DNA from: Actinomycetes bacterium | GTDB lineage: Bacteria; Actinomycetota; Actinomycetes; Actinomycetales; Cellulomonadaceae | Length of the DNA stretch: 32,811 nucleotides | Direction: 5' to 3' | Assembly (NCBI GenBank): GCA_021778635.1 | Contig: JAJYCD010000039.1 | Coordinates: forward strand, 1 to 32,811 | Shown: piece after piece, positions 14,003 to 22,034 of the stretch | Layout of the letters: every line of letters starts with the position of its first letter | Numbering within the stretch: the first letter of the stretch is position 1 | The notes under the pieces: model-generated | What the model was told of the DNA's origin: nothing | Seen by the model: the letters and a program-made list of their open reading frames with translations, nothing else | Databases searched by the model: none | Translations under genes and position numbers: made by a program

Positions 14003-15703
14003 GTGACCCAGTCGACCCCAGCCGCACCACCCGACACGAGCAGCACGCACGGCCCGTCGCACCGCGAGATCGTCACGATCCTCGGCGGCCTGATGATCGG
14101 GATGTTCCTGGCTGCGCTCGACCAGACCATCGTCGCGACGTCGATCCGCACGATCGGCGACGACCTGCACGGCCTCGAGCTCCAGGCCTGGGTGACGACG
14201 GCCTACCTGATCACCTCGACGATCGCGACGCCCCTGTACGGCAAGCTCTCCGACATCTACGGGCGCAAGCCGTTCTACCTGCTGGCGATCTCGCTGTTCC
14301 TCGTCGGCTCGCTGCTGTCCGGGACCGCGCACTCGATGTACCAGCTCGCGATCTACCGCGGGCTGCAGGGGCTGGGCGCCGGCGGGCTGATGTCGCTCGC
14401 GATCACGATCCTCGGCGACCTCGTCGCTCCGCGTGAGCGCGCCCGCTACCAGGCGTACTTCCTCGCGGTGTTCGGCACGTCGTCCGTGCTCGGGCCCGTC
14501 ATCGGCGGGTTCTTCGCCGGGGCGTCGTCGATCCTCGGCATCACCGGGTGGCGCTGGGTGTTCCTCGTCAACCTGCCGATCGGGATCGTCGGGCTGTTCG
14601 TGATCACCCGGGTCCTGCACCTGCCGCCCCTCCCGAAGATCCAGCACAAGATCGACTGGCAGGGTGCGGTCGCCCTGGTCGTCGGGCTCGTGCCGCTGCT
14701 GCTGATCGCCGAGCAGGGCCAGTCATGGGGCTGGACGTCGACCGCCGCGCTGCTCTGCTACGGCACCGGTGCGCTCGGGCTCGCGCTGTTCGTGCTCGCG
14801 GAGCGGGTCGCCGGCAAGGACGCGCTGCTACCGCTGTACCTGTTCCGGAACAAGACGTTCTCGATCAGCGCGGGCGCCAACGTCGTCATCGGCCTCGGCA
14901 TGTTCGGCGGCCTCGCGACGCTCCCGCTCTACCTACAGATCGCCAAGGGCATGACCCCGACGCAGGCCGGCCTGACCCTCATCCCGCTGACCCTCGGCAT
15001 CATGATCGGCTCGGTCATCTCCGGTCAGCTCGTGTCGAGGACCGGGCGCTACAAGGTGTTCCCGATCATCGGGACGATCCTGCTCGGCATCGGCGCGCTC
15101 CTCATGTCCCGACTCCAGCCGGGCACGACGCTCACCGTCGTCAGCATCGACTCGATCGTGTTCGGCCTGGGCCTCGGGCTCACGATGCAGCCGCTGATCC
15201 TCGCCGTCCAGAACGCCGTCCCGCCACGTGAGATGGGCGTCGCGACGAGCTCGTCCCTGTTCTTCCGTCAGGTCGGCGGCACGCTCGGCACCGCGGTGTT
15301 CCTGTCGGTCCTGTTCTCGACCGTGGGCGGCAAGATCGCGACGGCGTTCGCACGGATCGCCCCGACGGCCGACTTCCAGGCCGCGCTCAAGGACCCGGCC
15401 GTGCTCGCGAACCCGGCGAACGCCCCCGTGGTGAGCATGGTCACCGGGCACGGGGCGCCCCCGTCGCTCAGCGACTCGTCGTTCATCAACGCGCTCGACC
15501 CGAGGCTGGCCAAGCCGTTCCTCGAGGGATTCGCGAACTCGATCGACCTCGTCCTGGTGATCGCCGCCGCGATCATGGTGCTCGGCGTCGTGCTCACCGC
15601 GATCCTGCCGGAGCTCGCGCTCCAGAACCGCTCCGGCATCCAGAACCGGATGGACGACGAGAAGGCCGAGGCCGACGCGGCAGCGGTCGCCGTGGGCGTC
15701 TGA
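14003..15703 (+). CDS. DHA2-type MFS drug exporter (14 helices)
   Basis: The 566-residue product belongs to the major facilitator superfamily, DHA2 group (EmrB/QacA-like), with about 14 transmembrane helices. The family motif A appears as GKLSDIYGRKP (about 80-90), and motif C-like LGPVIGGFF follows. DQTIVATSI in helix 1 is a DHA2 hallmark. It is expected to export drugs or small metabolites by proton antiport. GTG 14003 is preceded by GAGAGG at a 6-base spacing, so it has a Shine-Dalgarno unlike many neighbours. A palindromic operator lies about 83 bases upstream, suggesting repressor control. It is convergent with the dehydrogenase operon across a 42-bp palindrome. Confidence 0.92.
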   Translation: MTQSTPAAPPDTSSTHGPSHREIVTILGGLMIGMFLAALDQTIVATSIRTIGDDLHGLELQAWVTTAYLITSTIATPLYGKLSDIYGRKPFYLLAISLFLVGSLLSGTAHSMYQLAIYRGLQGLGAGGLMSLAITILGDLVAPRERARYQAYFLAVFGTSSVLGPVIGGFFAGASSILGITGWRWVFLVNLPIGIVGLFVITRVLHLPPLPKIQHKIDWQGAVALVVGLVPLLLIAEQGQSWGWTSTAALLCYGTGALGLALFVLAERVAGKDALLPLYLFRNKTFSISAGANVVIGLGMFGGLATLPLYLQIAKGMTPTQAGLTLIPLTLGIMIGSVISGQLVSRTGRYKVFPIIGTILLGIGALLMSRLQPGTTLTVVSIDSIVFGLGLGLTMQPLILAVQNAVPPREMGVATSSSLFFRQVGGTLGTAVFLSVLFSTVGGKIATAFARIAPTADFQAALKDPAVLANPANAPVVSMVTGHGAPPSLSDSSFINALDPRLAKPFLEGFANSIDLVLVIAAAIMVLGVVLTAILPELALQNRSGIQNRMDDEKAEADAAAVAVGV

Positions 15704-15755
15704 CAGGTCCGCGTCACCGTCGGAGGGCCCGCCACGCGGGAACGGCGGAACGCGA

Positions 15756-15797
15756 GACGCCCCGTGCCGGACGAGATCTCGTCCGGCACGGGGCGTC
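15756..15797. terminator. Perfect 42-bp palindrome, bidirectional terminator
   Basis: Bases 15756-15776 are the exact reverse complement of 15777-15797, with GACGCCCCGTGCC at one end and its complement at the other. It lies 52 bases after the MFS stop and 16 bases before the end of the E2 gene, so it can stop transcripts from both sides. The hairpin would have only a minimal loop (GATC). Confidence 0.85.
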
Positions 15798-15813
15798 GTG
15801 CTGTCGGGGTGCG

Positions 15814-17313
15814 TCAGCCCCAGACGAGCGCCTGCGCGGGGTCCTCGAGAACGGCGCCGACGTCGGCCAGCACGCGCGACCCCAGCTCGCCGTCGACCAG
15901 GCGGTGATCGACGCTCAGCGCGAGCTGGGTGACGAACCGCTTGCGGATCTTGCCCTTGTGGACCCACGGCTGCTCGCGGATCGCACCGAACGCCAGGATC
16001 GCCGCCTCGCCCGGGTTGAGGATCGGGGTCCCGGTGTCGATGCCGAACACCCCGACGTTCGTGATGGTGATGGTCCCGTCGCTCATGTCCGACGGCGACG
16101 TCTTGCCGGCGCGCGCGGTCGCGGTGAGCGCCGCGAGTCCCTGGGCGAGCTCCTTGAGGCGCATCCGGTGCGCGTCCTTGATGTTCGGGACCATCAGTCC
16201 GCGGGGCGTCGCGGCGGCGATCCCGAGGTTGACGTAGTGCTTGTAGACGATCTCCTGGCTCGCCTCGTCCCAGCTCGCGTTGACGTCCGGGTGCCGGTCG
16301 ACGGCGATCAGCAACGCCTTCGCCGCGATCAGCAGCGGCGTGACGCGCACGTCGGCGAACTCACGGTCCTCCCGCAGGCGGGCCACCAGGCGCATCGTCC
16401 GCGTGACGTCGACCGTCTGGAACACGGTGACGTGCGGCGCGGTGAACGCGCTGGCCACCATCGCCTCGGCGGTGCGCTTGCGGACGCTCTTGACCGGGAC
16501 GCGGGTCTGACGACCGTCCGCCGAGACGGAACCCGAGGCCAGCCACGGGAGGTCGTCGGCCGGGTAGGTCGCGAGGGTGCGCCCCTCGGCGCGTGCGGCG
16601 TAGGCGAGGACGTCCTCACGCGTCACGATCCCGCCGGGACCGGTCCCGACCATCGCGTCGAGATCGACGCCGAGGTCGCGCGCAACCTTCCGGACCGGAG
16701 GCTTGGCGAGGGCATGCGTCGCGCCCGAGGCGCTGCGGCCGGCAGCCCGCTCGGCCGATCCGTTGACTCCCGCGCTGCCGACCGGGCCGTCGGCACGCGC
16801 GGCGGGCGTCGTCGGTCGCGAGACGGGTGACGCGGCCTGGCCGGGCGTGGTCGCGGGCGTGACGGGTGCGACCGTCGACCCTGCGGCGACCGCGGCGGGG
16901 GCTGCCGAGCCGGCAGGGAGCTCAGCGGGCGCACCGGAGGCGGGCCCACCGCGGCGGGCACGTCGGGCGCTCGCGTGCTCGCCGACCCCGTAGCCGACGA
17001 GGACCGCGGATCCGTGGCCCTCGTCGGACGCTTCCGGGGCATCGGCGGGTCCTGTCAGCAGGCCGGCCGGATCGGTGTCGATCACGATGATCGGCGTGCC
17101 GACCTCGACCGTGACGCCGGGCTCGACCAGGAGCGCCGTGACGACACCCGCGAACGGGCTCGGCAGCTCGACGATCGACTTGGCGGTCTCGATCTCGACG
17201 AGGGCCTGGTTGACCGCAACCGTGTCCCCCACCACGACGGACCAGGAGACGATCTCCGCCTCGGTCAGCCCCTCCCCCGCATCGGGAAGCCGGAACTCCT
17301 CAAAAGTCGGCAC
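15814..17313 (-). CDS. bkdC: Branched-chain alpha-keto acid dehydrogenase E2 (dihydrolipoyl acyltransferase)
   Basis: The 499-residue E2 core has a lipoyl domain (about 1-80) with the lipoylated lysine Lys45 in ETAKSIVE, an Ala/Pro-rich linker (about 85-190), a peripheral subunit-binding domain (about 200-240, KVARDLGVDLDAMVGTGPGG) and the catalytic acyltransferase domain ending in HRLVDG (His470, Asp474). It transfers acyl groups to CoA and holds the E1 and E3 parts together. GTG 17313 has GGAG 5 bases upstream. It lies 162 bases after the E1-beta gene, so it could also have its own start. No E3 gene is in the window. Pyruvate dehydrogenase is the alternative, but the gene set favours the branched-chain type. 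Confidence 0.9.
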   Translation of the reverse strand: MPTFEEFRLPDAGEGLTEAEIVSWSVVVGDTVAVNQALVEIETAKSIVELPSPFAGVVTALLVEPGVTVEVGTPIIVIDTDPAGLLTGPADAPEASDEGHGSAVLVGYGVGEHASARRARRGGPASGAPAELPAGSAAPAAVAAGSTVAPVTPATTPGQAASPVSRPTTPAARADGPVGSAGVNGSAERAAGRSASGATHALAKPPVRKVARDLGVDLDAMVGTGPGGIVTREDVLAYAARAEGRTLATYPADDLPWLASGSVSADGRQTRVPVKSVRKRTAEAMVASAFTAPHVTVFQTVDVTRTMRLVARLREDREFADVRVTPLLIAAKALLIAVDRHPDVNASWDEASQEIVYKHYVNLGIAAATPRGLMVPNIKDAHRMRLKELAQGLAALTATARAGKTSPSDMSDGTITITNVGVFGIDTGTPILNPGEAAILAFGAIREQPWVHKGKIRKRFVTQLALSVDHRLVDGELGSRVLADVGAVLEDPAQALVWG

Positions 17314-17363
17314 GCAAGCTCCAATCTCGATCCCCCTCCGCCGAGATCGAGCGTCCGGCACGG

Positions 17364-17387
17364 GATCGCACGGTGGAACGTGCGATC
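17364..17387. promoter_or_regulatory. Inverted repeat upstream of the E2 gene
   Basis: GATCGCAC (17364-17371) and GTGCGATC (17380-17387) form an 8-bp stem with an 8-base centre in the gap between the E1-beta and E2 genes. It could be an operator or an intra-operon hairpin that tunes E2 level. Confidence 0.4.
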
Positions 17388-17440
17388 TCGCACCCGACCG
17401 ACGATCTCCGCAGCTCCGAGGGCGGGTGTGGGTGGGCAGT

Positions 17441-17480
17441 GGGTCTCAGTGGGTCTCAGTGGGTCTCAGTAGGTCTCAGT
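17441..17480. repeat. Four 10-bp tandem repeats overlapping the E1-beta stop
   Basis: GGGTCTCAGT (last copy AGGTCTCAGT) is repeated at 17441, 17451, 17461 and 17471. The last copy spans the TGA at 17476-17478 of the E1-beta gene. On the minus strand each unit contains CTGAGAC, giving extra stop codons. Confidence 0.85.
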
Positions 17481-18489
17481 AGGCCAGCGAACGGTCGACG
17501 GCGTCGAGGATGCGGTCGAGGGAGGGGAGGTACTCGTGCTCCAGCTTGGAGACCGGGTACGGGATGTGGAACCCGCCCACCCGCAGGACCGGGGCCTGCA
17601 GGTGGTAGAAGCACTCCTCGGTGATCCGCGCCGCGACCTCGGCGCCGGCGCCGTACAGGACCGGCGCCTCGTGCACCACGACGCAGCGACCCGTCCGCTG
17701 CACCGACGCGGCCACCGTCGCGGCGTCGAGCGGCGAGAGCGTCCGAAGGTCGACGACCTCGATGCTCGTGCCCTCGGCCGCGGCCGCGTCGGCGACCTTG
17801 AGGCACGTGCCGACCGTCGGGCCGTACCCGACGAGCGTCAGGTCGGTCCCGGGCCGCACGACGACCGCGCGGTCCAGGCCGGTCTCGCCGCTCGCGGTGT
17901 CGACCAGCGGCGCGTCGAGGTCGACGTCGCCCTTGTCCCAGTACCGACCCTTGGGCTCGAAGAACAGCACCGGGTCCGGTGACGCGACCGCCTGCTGGAT
18001 CATCACGTAGGCATCCGCCGGGGTCGACGGCGACACCACCCGCAGGCCCGCCGTGTGCGCGAACAGCACCTCCGGCGACTCGCTGTGATGCTCGATCGCC
18101 CCGATGCCGCCGCCGTACGGGACCCGGATGACGACGGGCAGGCTCAGGCGCCCCTGCGAGCGGTAGTGCATCCGGGACAGCTGGGTCGTGATCTGGTCGA
18201 ACGCCGGGTAGATGAACCCGTCGAACTGGATCTCGCACACCGAGCGGTACCCGCGGAGCGCGAGTCCGATCGCCGTCCCGATGATGCCGGACTCGGCGAG
18301 CGGGGTGTCGACCACCCGATCGGCGCCGAAGTCCTTGTGGAGGCCGTCGGTCACCCGGAACACGCCGCCGAGAGCGCCGATGTCCTCGCCCATCAGCAGC
18401 ACCTTCGGGTCGCTCTCGAGCGCACGGCGCAGACCCAGGTTGATCGCCTTCGCCAGCGTGATCCGCTGGGTGCCCGTCGTCGTGCTCAT
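17476..18489 (-). CDS. bkdB: Alpha-keto acid dehydrogenase E1 beta subunit
   Basis: The 337-residue product is the beta subunit of the thiamine-diphosphate E1 component, which decarboxylates the keto acid together with E1-alpha. Typical beta-subunit segments are MGEDIGALGGVFRVTDGL (about 32-50), EIQFDGFIYPAFDQI and the conserved histidine pair in GAIEHHSES (about 125-133), plus a C-terminal transketolase-like domain (GTDLTLVGYGPTVGTCLKVA). The ATG overlaps the E1-alpha stop by 4 bases (ATGA), so translation is coupled. The closing residues LDAVDRSLAY precede a TGA inside a 10-bp tandem repeat. Branched-chain rather than pyruvate specificity is inferred from the two-gene E1 and the operon. Confidence 0.92.
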   Translation of the reverse strand: MSTTTGTQRITLAKAINLGLRRALESDPKVLLMGEDIGALGGVFRVTDGLHKDFGADRVVDTPLAESGIIGTAIGLALRGYRSVCEIQFDGFIYPAFDQITTQLSRMHYRSQGRLSLPVVIRVPYGGGIGAIEHHSESPEVLFAHTAGLRVVSPSTPADAYVMIQQAVASPDPVLFFEPKGRYWDKGDVDLDAPLVDTASGETGLDRAVVVRPGTDLTLVGYGPTVGTCLKVADAAAAEGTSIEVVDLRTLSPLDAATVAASVQRTGRCVVVHEAPVLYGAGAEVAARITEECFYHLQAPVLRVGGFHIPYPVSKLEHEYLPSLDRILDAVDRSLAY

Positions 18490-19622
18490 CGGTGCGCCCC
18501 CTCGCCGCCCCCGAGGAAGGAGGCCTCGTACTCCTGGAACCAGGCACGCTCGGCGTCGACGATCGCGTTCGGGCCGGCGTAGACGTGATCGAACATCGAG
18601 CTCGTCGACGGGCGGCCCATCGCGTGCACCGCCGCGCGGATCCGCTCGCCGAGCGCATCCGAGTCGGCGGCGAGCTGGGCCTCGAACTCCGCGGGAAGCT
18701 CACCCTCGGCGGCCAGCAGCGCGCGCACCCGGTCGATCGGGTCCCGTTGCCGCCAGTACTCCTCCTCGGCGGCGCTGCGGTAGCGGGACGGGTCGTCGGA
18801 CGTCGTGTGCGCGCCCATCCGGTACGTGAACGCCTCGATGAGCGTGGGACCGCCGCCGGACCGGGCCCGCTCGAGGGCCTCGGCCGTCACGGCGTAGCAC
18901 GCCAGCACGTCGTTGCCGTCGACCCGCACGCTCGGCACCCCGAACCCGGGCCCGCGGTCGGCGAGCGGTGCGCGCGACTGACGCGTGGTCGACTCCGAGA
19001 TCGCCCACTGGTTGTTCTGGCAGAACAGCACGAGTCCGGCGTTGTTGACCGCGGAGAACACGAGCGCCTCGTTGACGTCGCCCTGGGACGTCGCGCCGTC
19101 GCCGAAGTACGCGACGACCGCCATGTCACGCTCCGGGTCTCCCGTCCCGACGAGGCCGTCGCGCTGGACCCCCATCGCGTAACCGGTCGCGTGCAGCGTG
19201 TGCGAGCCGATCACCAGCGTGTACAGGTGGAAGTTGTGGTCGGCCGGGTTCCAGCCGCCGTGGTCGATGCCGCGGAAGAGTCGCAGCAGGTTCGCCAGGT
19301 CCACACCGCGGGTGTGCGCCACGCCGTGCTCGCGGTACGACGGAAAGACGTAGTCCTGCGGGGCGAGCGCCCGACCGGAGCCGATCTGGGCGGCCTCCTG
19401 ACCGAGGCTCTGCGCCCAGAGGCCGAGCTCGCCCTGCCGCTGCAGCGCGGTGGCCTCGTTGTCGAACCGTCTGACCAGGACCATGTCGCGGTACATGCCA
19501 CGCAGTGCCTCGGCGTCGAGATGAGCGATCCGCGGGCTGTAGTCCGGGTGCTCGAGGCGCACGCCTGCCGGCGTGAGCAGCTGGACGAGGCCGGAATCCG
19601 TGAGGGGGCCGGTCTGGCTCAC
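18486..19622 (-). CDS. bkdA: Alpha-keto acid dehydrogenase E1 alpha subunit
   Basis: The 378-residue product carries the thiamine-diphosphate binding motif as FGDGATSQGDVNEALVFSAVNN (about 171-192), a GDG start with the NN near its end, as in E1-alpha subunits. YREHGVAHTRGV and the ESTTRQSRAPL phospho-loop segment also fit. It oxidatively decarboxylates branched-chain keto acids with E1-beta and hands the acyl group to E2. GTG 19622 is strongly supported by AAGGAG six bases upstream, the best ribosome binding site in the operon. It is the first gene of the operon. Its upstream region holds the CGACAAC array (19691-19756). Confidence 0.93.
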   Translation of the reverse strand: MSQTGPLTDSGLVQLLTPAGVRLEHPDYSPRIAHLDAEALRGMYRDMVLVRRFDNEATALQRQGELGLWAQSLGQEAAQIGSGRALAPQDYVFPSYREHGVAHTRGVDLANLLRLFRGIDHGGWNPADHNFHLYTLVIGSHTLHATGYAMGVQRDGLVGTGDPERDMAVVAYFGDGATSQGDVNEALVFSAVNNAGLVLFCQNNQWAISESTTRQSRAPLADRGPGFGVPSVRVDGNDVLACYAVTAEALERARSGGGPTLIEAFTYRMGAHTTSDDPSRYRSAAEEEYWRQRDPIDRVRALLAAEGELPAEFEAQLAADSDALGERIRAAVHAMGRPSTSSMFDHVYAGPNAIVDAERAWFQEYEASFLGGGEGAHR

Positions 19623-19690
19623 GCGGATCTCCTTCGGGGCGAGGGGCGAGGGCGGTACCGACGGGCGGGTCCGCCGGCGTGCATCGTCAA

Positions 19691-19756
19691 CGACAACCTA
19701 CGACAACGTAGGCTACGGCGCCGTAGGTTGTCGCGGCAGGCCTCCGACAACGTCGG
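19691..19756. promoter_or_regulatory. Multi-site operator array upstream of the bkd operon
   Basis: The heptamer CGACAAC occurs at 19691, 19701 and 19745, and as its complement GTTGTCG at 19727. CGACAACCTACG (19691-19702) and CGTAGGTTGTCG (19722-19733) form a perfect 12-base inverted repeat, with CGTAGGCTACG (19707-19717) nested inside. CCGACAACGTCGG (19744-19756) is a further palindrome. It lies 69-134 bases before the E1-alpha start. Lrp/AsnC-type regulators such as BkdR often bind such arrays, but the regulator is not identified. Confidence 0.65.
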
Positions 19757-19812
19757 ACGCCCGAGGTTGTGGACTCCGGACATGCCGTCTCCACCGCCGG
19801 GCGCGCACCCGA

Positions 19813-20370
19813 TCACGCACCTGTCTCGGGCCGCGGGTTCGCCGGCTCGCCCCGCCCGTCCGAGACGGGCGAGGGCGGCGGACCGTACCCGGCGGGGTAC
19901 GGCTGTGCGGTGAACGTGGGCGGTGCGACGACCGGTTGCGCGCCCGACGGCGCCGCGCCCGCCACATGGACCGGGTGGGAGCCCGACTCCGGACCCGACG
20001 GCGGACGGACGGGCACGGATGGACTCGCGCCGCGCGGCGCGCTCTCGGGCCGCGGGGCACCTGAGCCGACCGGCGGAGTCGTCGGAGGTGCTGTCGCGTA
20101 CGGCGTCAGCCCCGCGAGGTGGACTGCCCGGGCCAGCTGCCCCTCGGCCTCGTCGAGGCGACGTTCCAGCGGCCAGCGCACGGTCGCGAACATGACGAGC
20201 AGCACGAGGTTCACGCCGGGGACGAACACGCCGACCGCCCACCACGGCGAGTACCCGGCCTTGCGGACCACCCGCACGACGAGCACGATCGCGAGCAGGG
20301 CCGCTGCGACGACGACGACCGTCAGGACGAGCGGCATCGCCGCGGCGATGCGATCGATCGCGTCGTTCAT
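19813..20370 (-). CDS. Small membrane protein with Pro-rich C-terminal tail
   Basis: The 185-residue product has two transmembrane helices (about 11-30, PLVLTVVVVAAALLAIVLVVR, and 35-55, YSPWWAVGVFVPGVNLVLLVMFATV), then a proline/glycine/serine-rich tail (about 80-185) with GSGAPRPESAPRG and YPAGYGPPPSP segments. The N-terminal KAGYSPWWAVGVFVPGVN pattern is seen in small actinobacterial membrane proteins of unknown function. The tail is probably disordered and cytoplasmic. ATG 20370 is preferred because it precedes the first hydrophobic helix; a weak GGGGG lies upstream. It lies between HisC and the bkd operon on the same strand. No function is assigned. Confidence 0.7.
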   Translation of the reverse strand: MNDAIDRIAAAMPLVLTVVVVAAALLAIVLVVRVVRKAGYSPWWAVGVFVPGVNLVLLVMFATVRWPLERRLDEAEGQLARAVHLAGLTPYATAPPTTPPVGSGAPRPESAPRGASPSVPVRPPSGPESGSHPVHVAGAAPSGAQPVVAPPTFTAQPYPAGYGPPPSPVSDGRGEPANPRPETGA

Positions 20371-20527
20371 CTGAGCCCCCGCACGATGGGTGCGACCCGG
20401 GTGGCCCCGTCCGGCGGGCGGACCGCACGGCACCATTCTGTGGCACGACGGGCGACCTCCGCCCCTTGTCGACCTGAGACGATCCTGCGACGAGTCCCAT
20501 GTTGCCGAGCTGCGTCCGGCTCGACGG

Positions 20528-21595
20528 TCAGCGCCAGCCGGCGGCGATCTCCACGAAGAGGTCGGTGGCCTCCGGCTCACCGACGCTCACCCGCATCCCG
20601 TCGCCGGCGAAGGGCCGGACGAGGACGCCTGCGTGTGCGGCCTCGGCCGCGCAGGCGGCGGTGCGGTCCGCGAGCGGGAGCCAGACGAAGTTCGCCTGGC
20701 TGTCCGGGACCGACCAGCCCTGGGCGCGGAGACCGGCGAGCAGACGCTCACGCTCGAGCACGATCTCGTCGACGCGGTCCATGAGCTCACGCTCGGACCG
20801 CAGCGAGGCGAGCGCCGCGAGCTGGGCGAGGTGCGAGACCCCGAAGGGTGTCGATGCGGCGCGGATCCCCGCAGCGATCCGTGGCGGCGCGACCGCGAAC
20901 CCGACGCGCAGTCCCGCCAGACCGTAGGCCTTGGAGAACGTCCGCAGCACCACGACTCGACGGGACCCCGCCAGGGCCGCGAGCGCATCCGCCGCCTCCG
21001 GATCGCGCACGAACTCCACGTACGCCTCGTCGATCACGACGAGGACGTCCTCCCGCACCGCCGCGAGGAAGTCGGCGAGCTCTCCTGCCCGGACGGCGGG
21101 GCCGGTCGGGTTGTTCGGCGTGCAGACCAGGACCACCTTGGTCCGCTCGGTCACGGCGGACGCCATCGCGGCGAGGTCGAGGCGGCCACCGTCCGCGAGC
21201 GCCACCGGTACCCCGATCCCCCCCGCCAGGCTGATGGCGATCGGGTACGCCTCGAACGAGCGCCACGGCAGGACGACCTCGTCGCCCGGCTCGCAGAACG
21301 CGGCCAGCACGTGCCCCAGCACGGCGACGGACCCGCAGCCGGCGACGACCATGCTCGGGTCGACCTCGAGCGAGGTCGCGATGGCATCGGTGAGCTCCGT
21401 CGCGTACATGTCGGGGTATCGGTTGACGTCCACCGCGCCGTCCACGATCGCCGAGACGACCGACGGCAAGGGTGGGTAGGGGTTCTCGTTCGAGGACAGC
21501 TTGAAGGCAGCCGCACCGACGGGCACCCGGGCACCAGGCACGTACGGGGGGAGGTCGGCAAGCGCACGACGCAGCGGGACGCGAGGGCTGGACAC
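20528..21595 (-). CDS. hisC: Histidinol-phosphate / aromatic aminotransferase
   Basis: The 355-residue product is a class I/II pyridoxal-phosphate aminotransferase of the HisC group. The cofactor lysine is Lys222 in FSKAYGLAGLRVGF. KLSSNENPYPP near residue 32, CTPNNPTG and DEAYVEF are also family hallmarks. HisC converts imidazole acetol phosphate and glutamate to histidinol phosphate. As it stands alone, outside a histidine operon, it could equally be the Pat/aromatic aminotransferase, so the symbol is tentative. GTG 21595 has CATGCT ending 6 bases upstream and no Shine-Dalgarno. It is divergent from the PF04020-type gene, with 52 bases between the starts. Confidence 0.85.
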   Translation of the reverse strand: MSSPRVPLRRALADLPPYVPGARVPVGAAAFKLSSNENPYPPLPSVVSAIVDGAVDVNRYPDMYATELTDAIATSLEVDPSMVVAGCGSVAVLGHVLAAFCEPGDEVVLPWRSFEAYPIAISLAGGIGVPVALADGGRLDLAAMASAVTERTKVVLVCTPNNPTGPAVRAGELADFLAAVREDVLVVIDEAYVEFVRDPEAADALAALAGSRRVVVLRTFSKAYGLAGLRVGFAVAPPRIAAGIRAASTPFGVSHLAQLAALASLRSERELMDRVDEIVLERERLLAGLRAQGWSVPDSQANFVWLPLADRTAACAAEAAHAGVLVRPFAGDGMRVSVGEPEATDLFVEIAAGWR

Positions 21596-21601
21596 GGAAC
21601 C

Positions 21602-21607
21602 AGCATG
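21602..21607 (-). promoter_or_regulatory. Candidate -10 of the hisC-like gene
   Basis: CATGCT on the minus strand is followed by GGTTCC and GTG 21595. It matches TANNNT at five of six allowed positions (only the first base differs) and has the same 6-base gap. Confidence 0.4.
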
Positions 21608-21647
21608 CCATCGTGCCGAACCGGTGCCGCGATGGAAGGATCGGCGC

Positions 21648-22034
21648 ATGACCTTCGTCTGGCGCGTCCTCGTCAATGCGATCGCGATCTGGCTGGCGCA
21701 GGAGCTCCTCAGCGGCATCACCGTCGTCGGCGCTACCACGACGTCGGGCCGAATCCTCGTGCTCGTCGGAGTCGGGCTGATCTTCGGCCTCGTCAACGCG
21801 GTCGTGAAGCCGATCGTGAAGTTCTTCGCCTTCCCGCTGTACATCCTCACGCTCGGACTGTTCACCCTGGTGGTGAATGCCCTGATGCTCCTGCTGACGG
21901 CCTGGATCAGCCAGCAGCTCGGCTGGGGGCTGAACGTGGACACGTTCGGGACCGCCGTCATCGGTGCGCTCATCATCTCCGTCGTCAGCGTCATCCTCAG
22001 CCGCGTGGGTTCGGACAAGCGCCGACGTCGCTGA
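21648..22034 (+). CDS. PF04020-type (mycobacterial holin 4-like) membrane protein
   Basis: The 128-residue product has four predicted transmembrane helices, with the conserved FGLVNAVVKPIVKFFAFPLYILTLGLFTLVVNALMLLL region (about 45-84) that marks this family. Despite the historical holin name, chromosomal members are housekeeping membrane proteins of unknown role. The N-terminal WRVLVNAIAIWLAQELL and C-terminal basic KRRRR also fit. ATG 21648 has GAAGGA seven bases upstream. It ends in a tail-to-tail overlap of 38 bases with the alpha/beta hydrolase gene (stop at 21997 on the other strand). Confidence 0.85.
   Translation: MTFVWRVLVNAIAIWLAQELLSGITVVGATTTSGRILVLVGVGLIFGLVNAVVKPIVKFFAFPLYILTLGLFTLVVNALMLLLTAWISQQLGWGLNVDTFGTAVIGALIISVVSVILSRVGSDKRRRR

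Noticed and set aside
13749-14030. Upstream extension of copC including the His-rich repeat
   Set aside because: No start codon was found in frame between the repeat and copC that fits, and the frame runs into the MFS gene; recorded instead as a repeat and finding.
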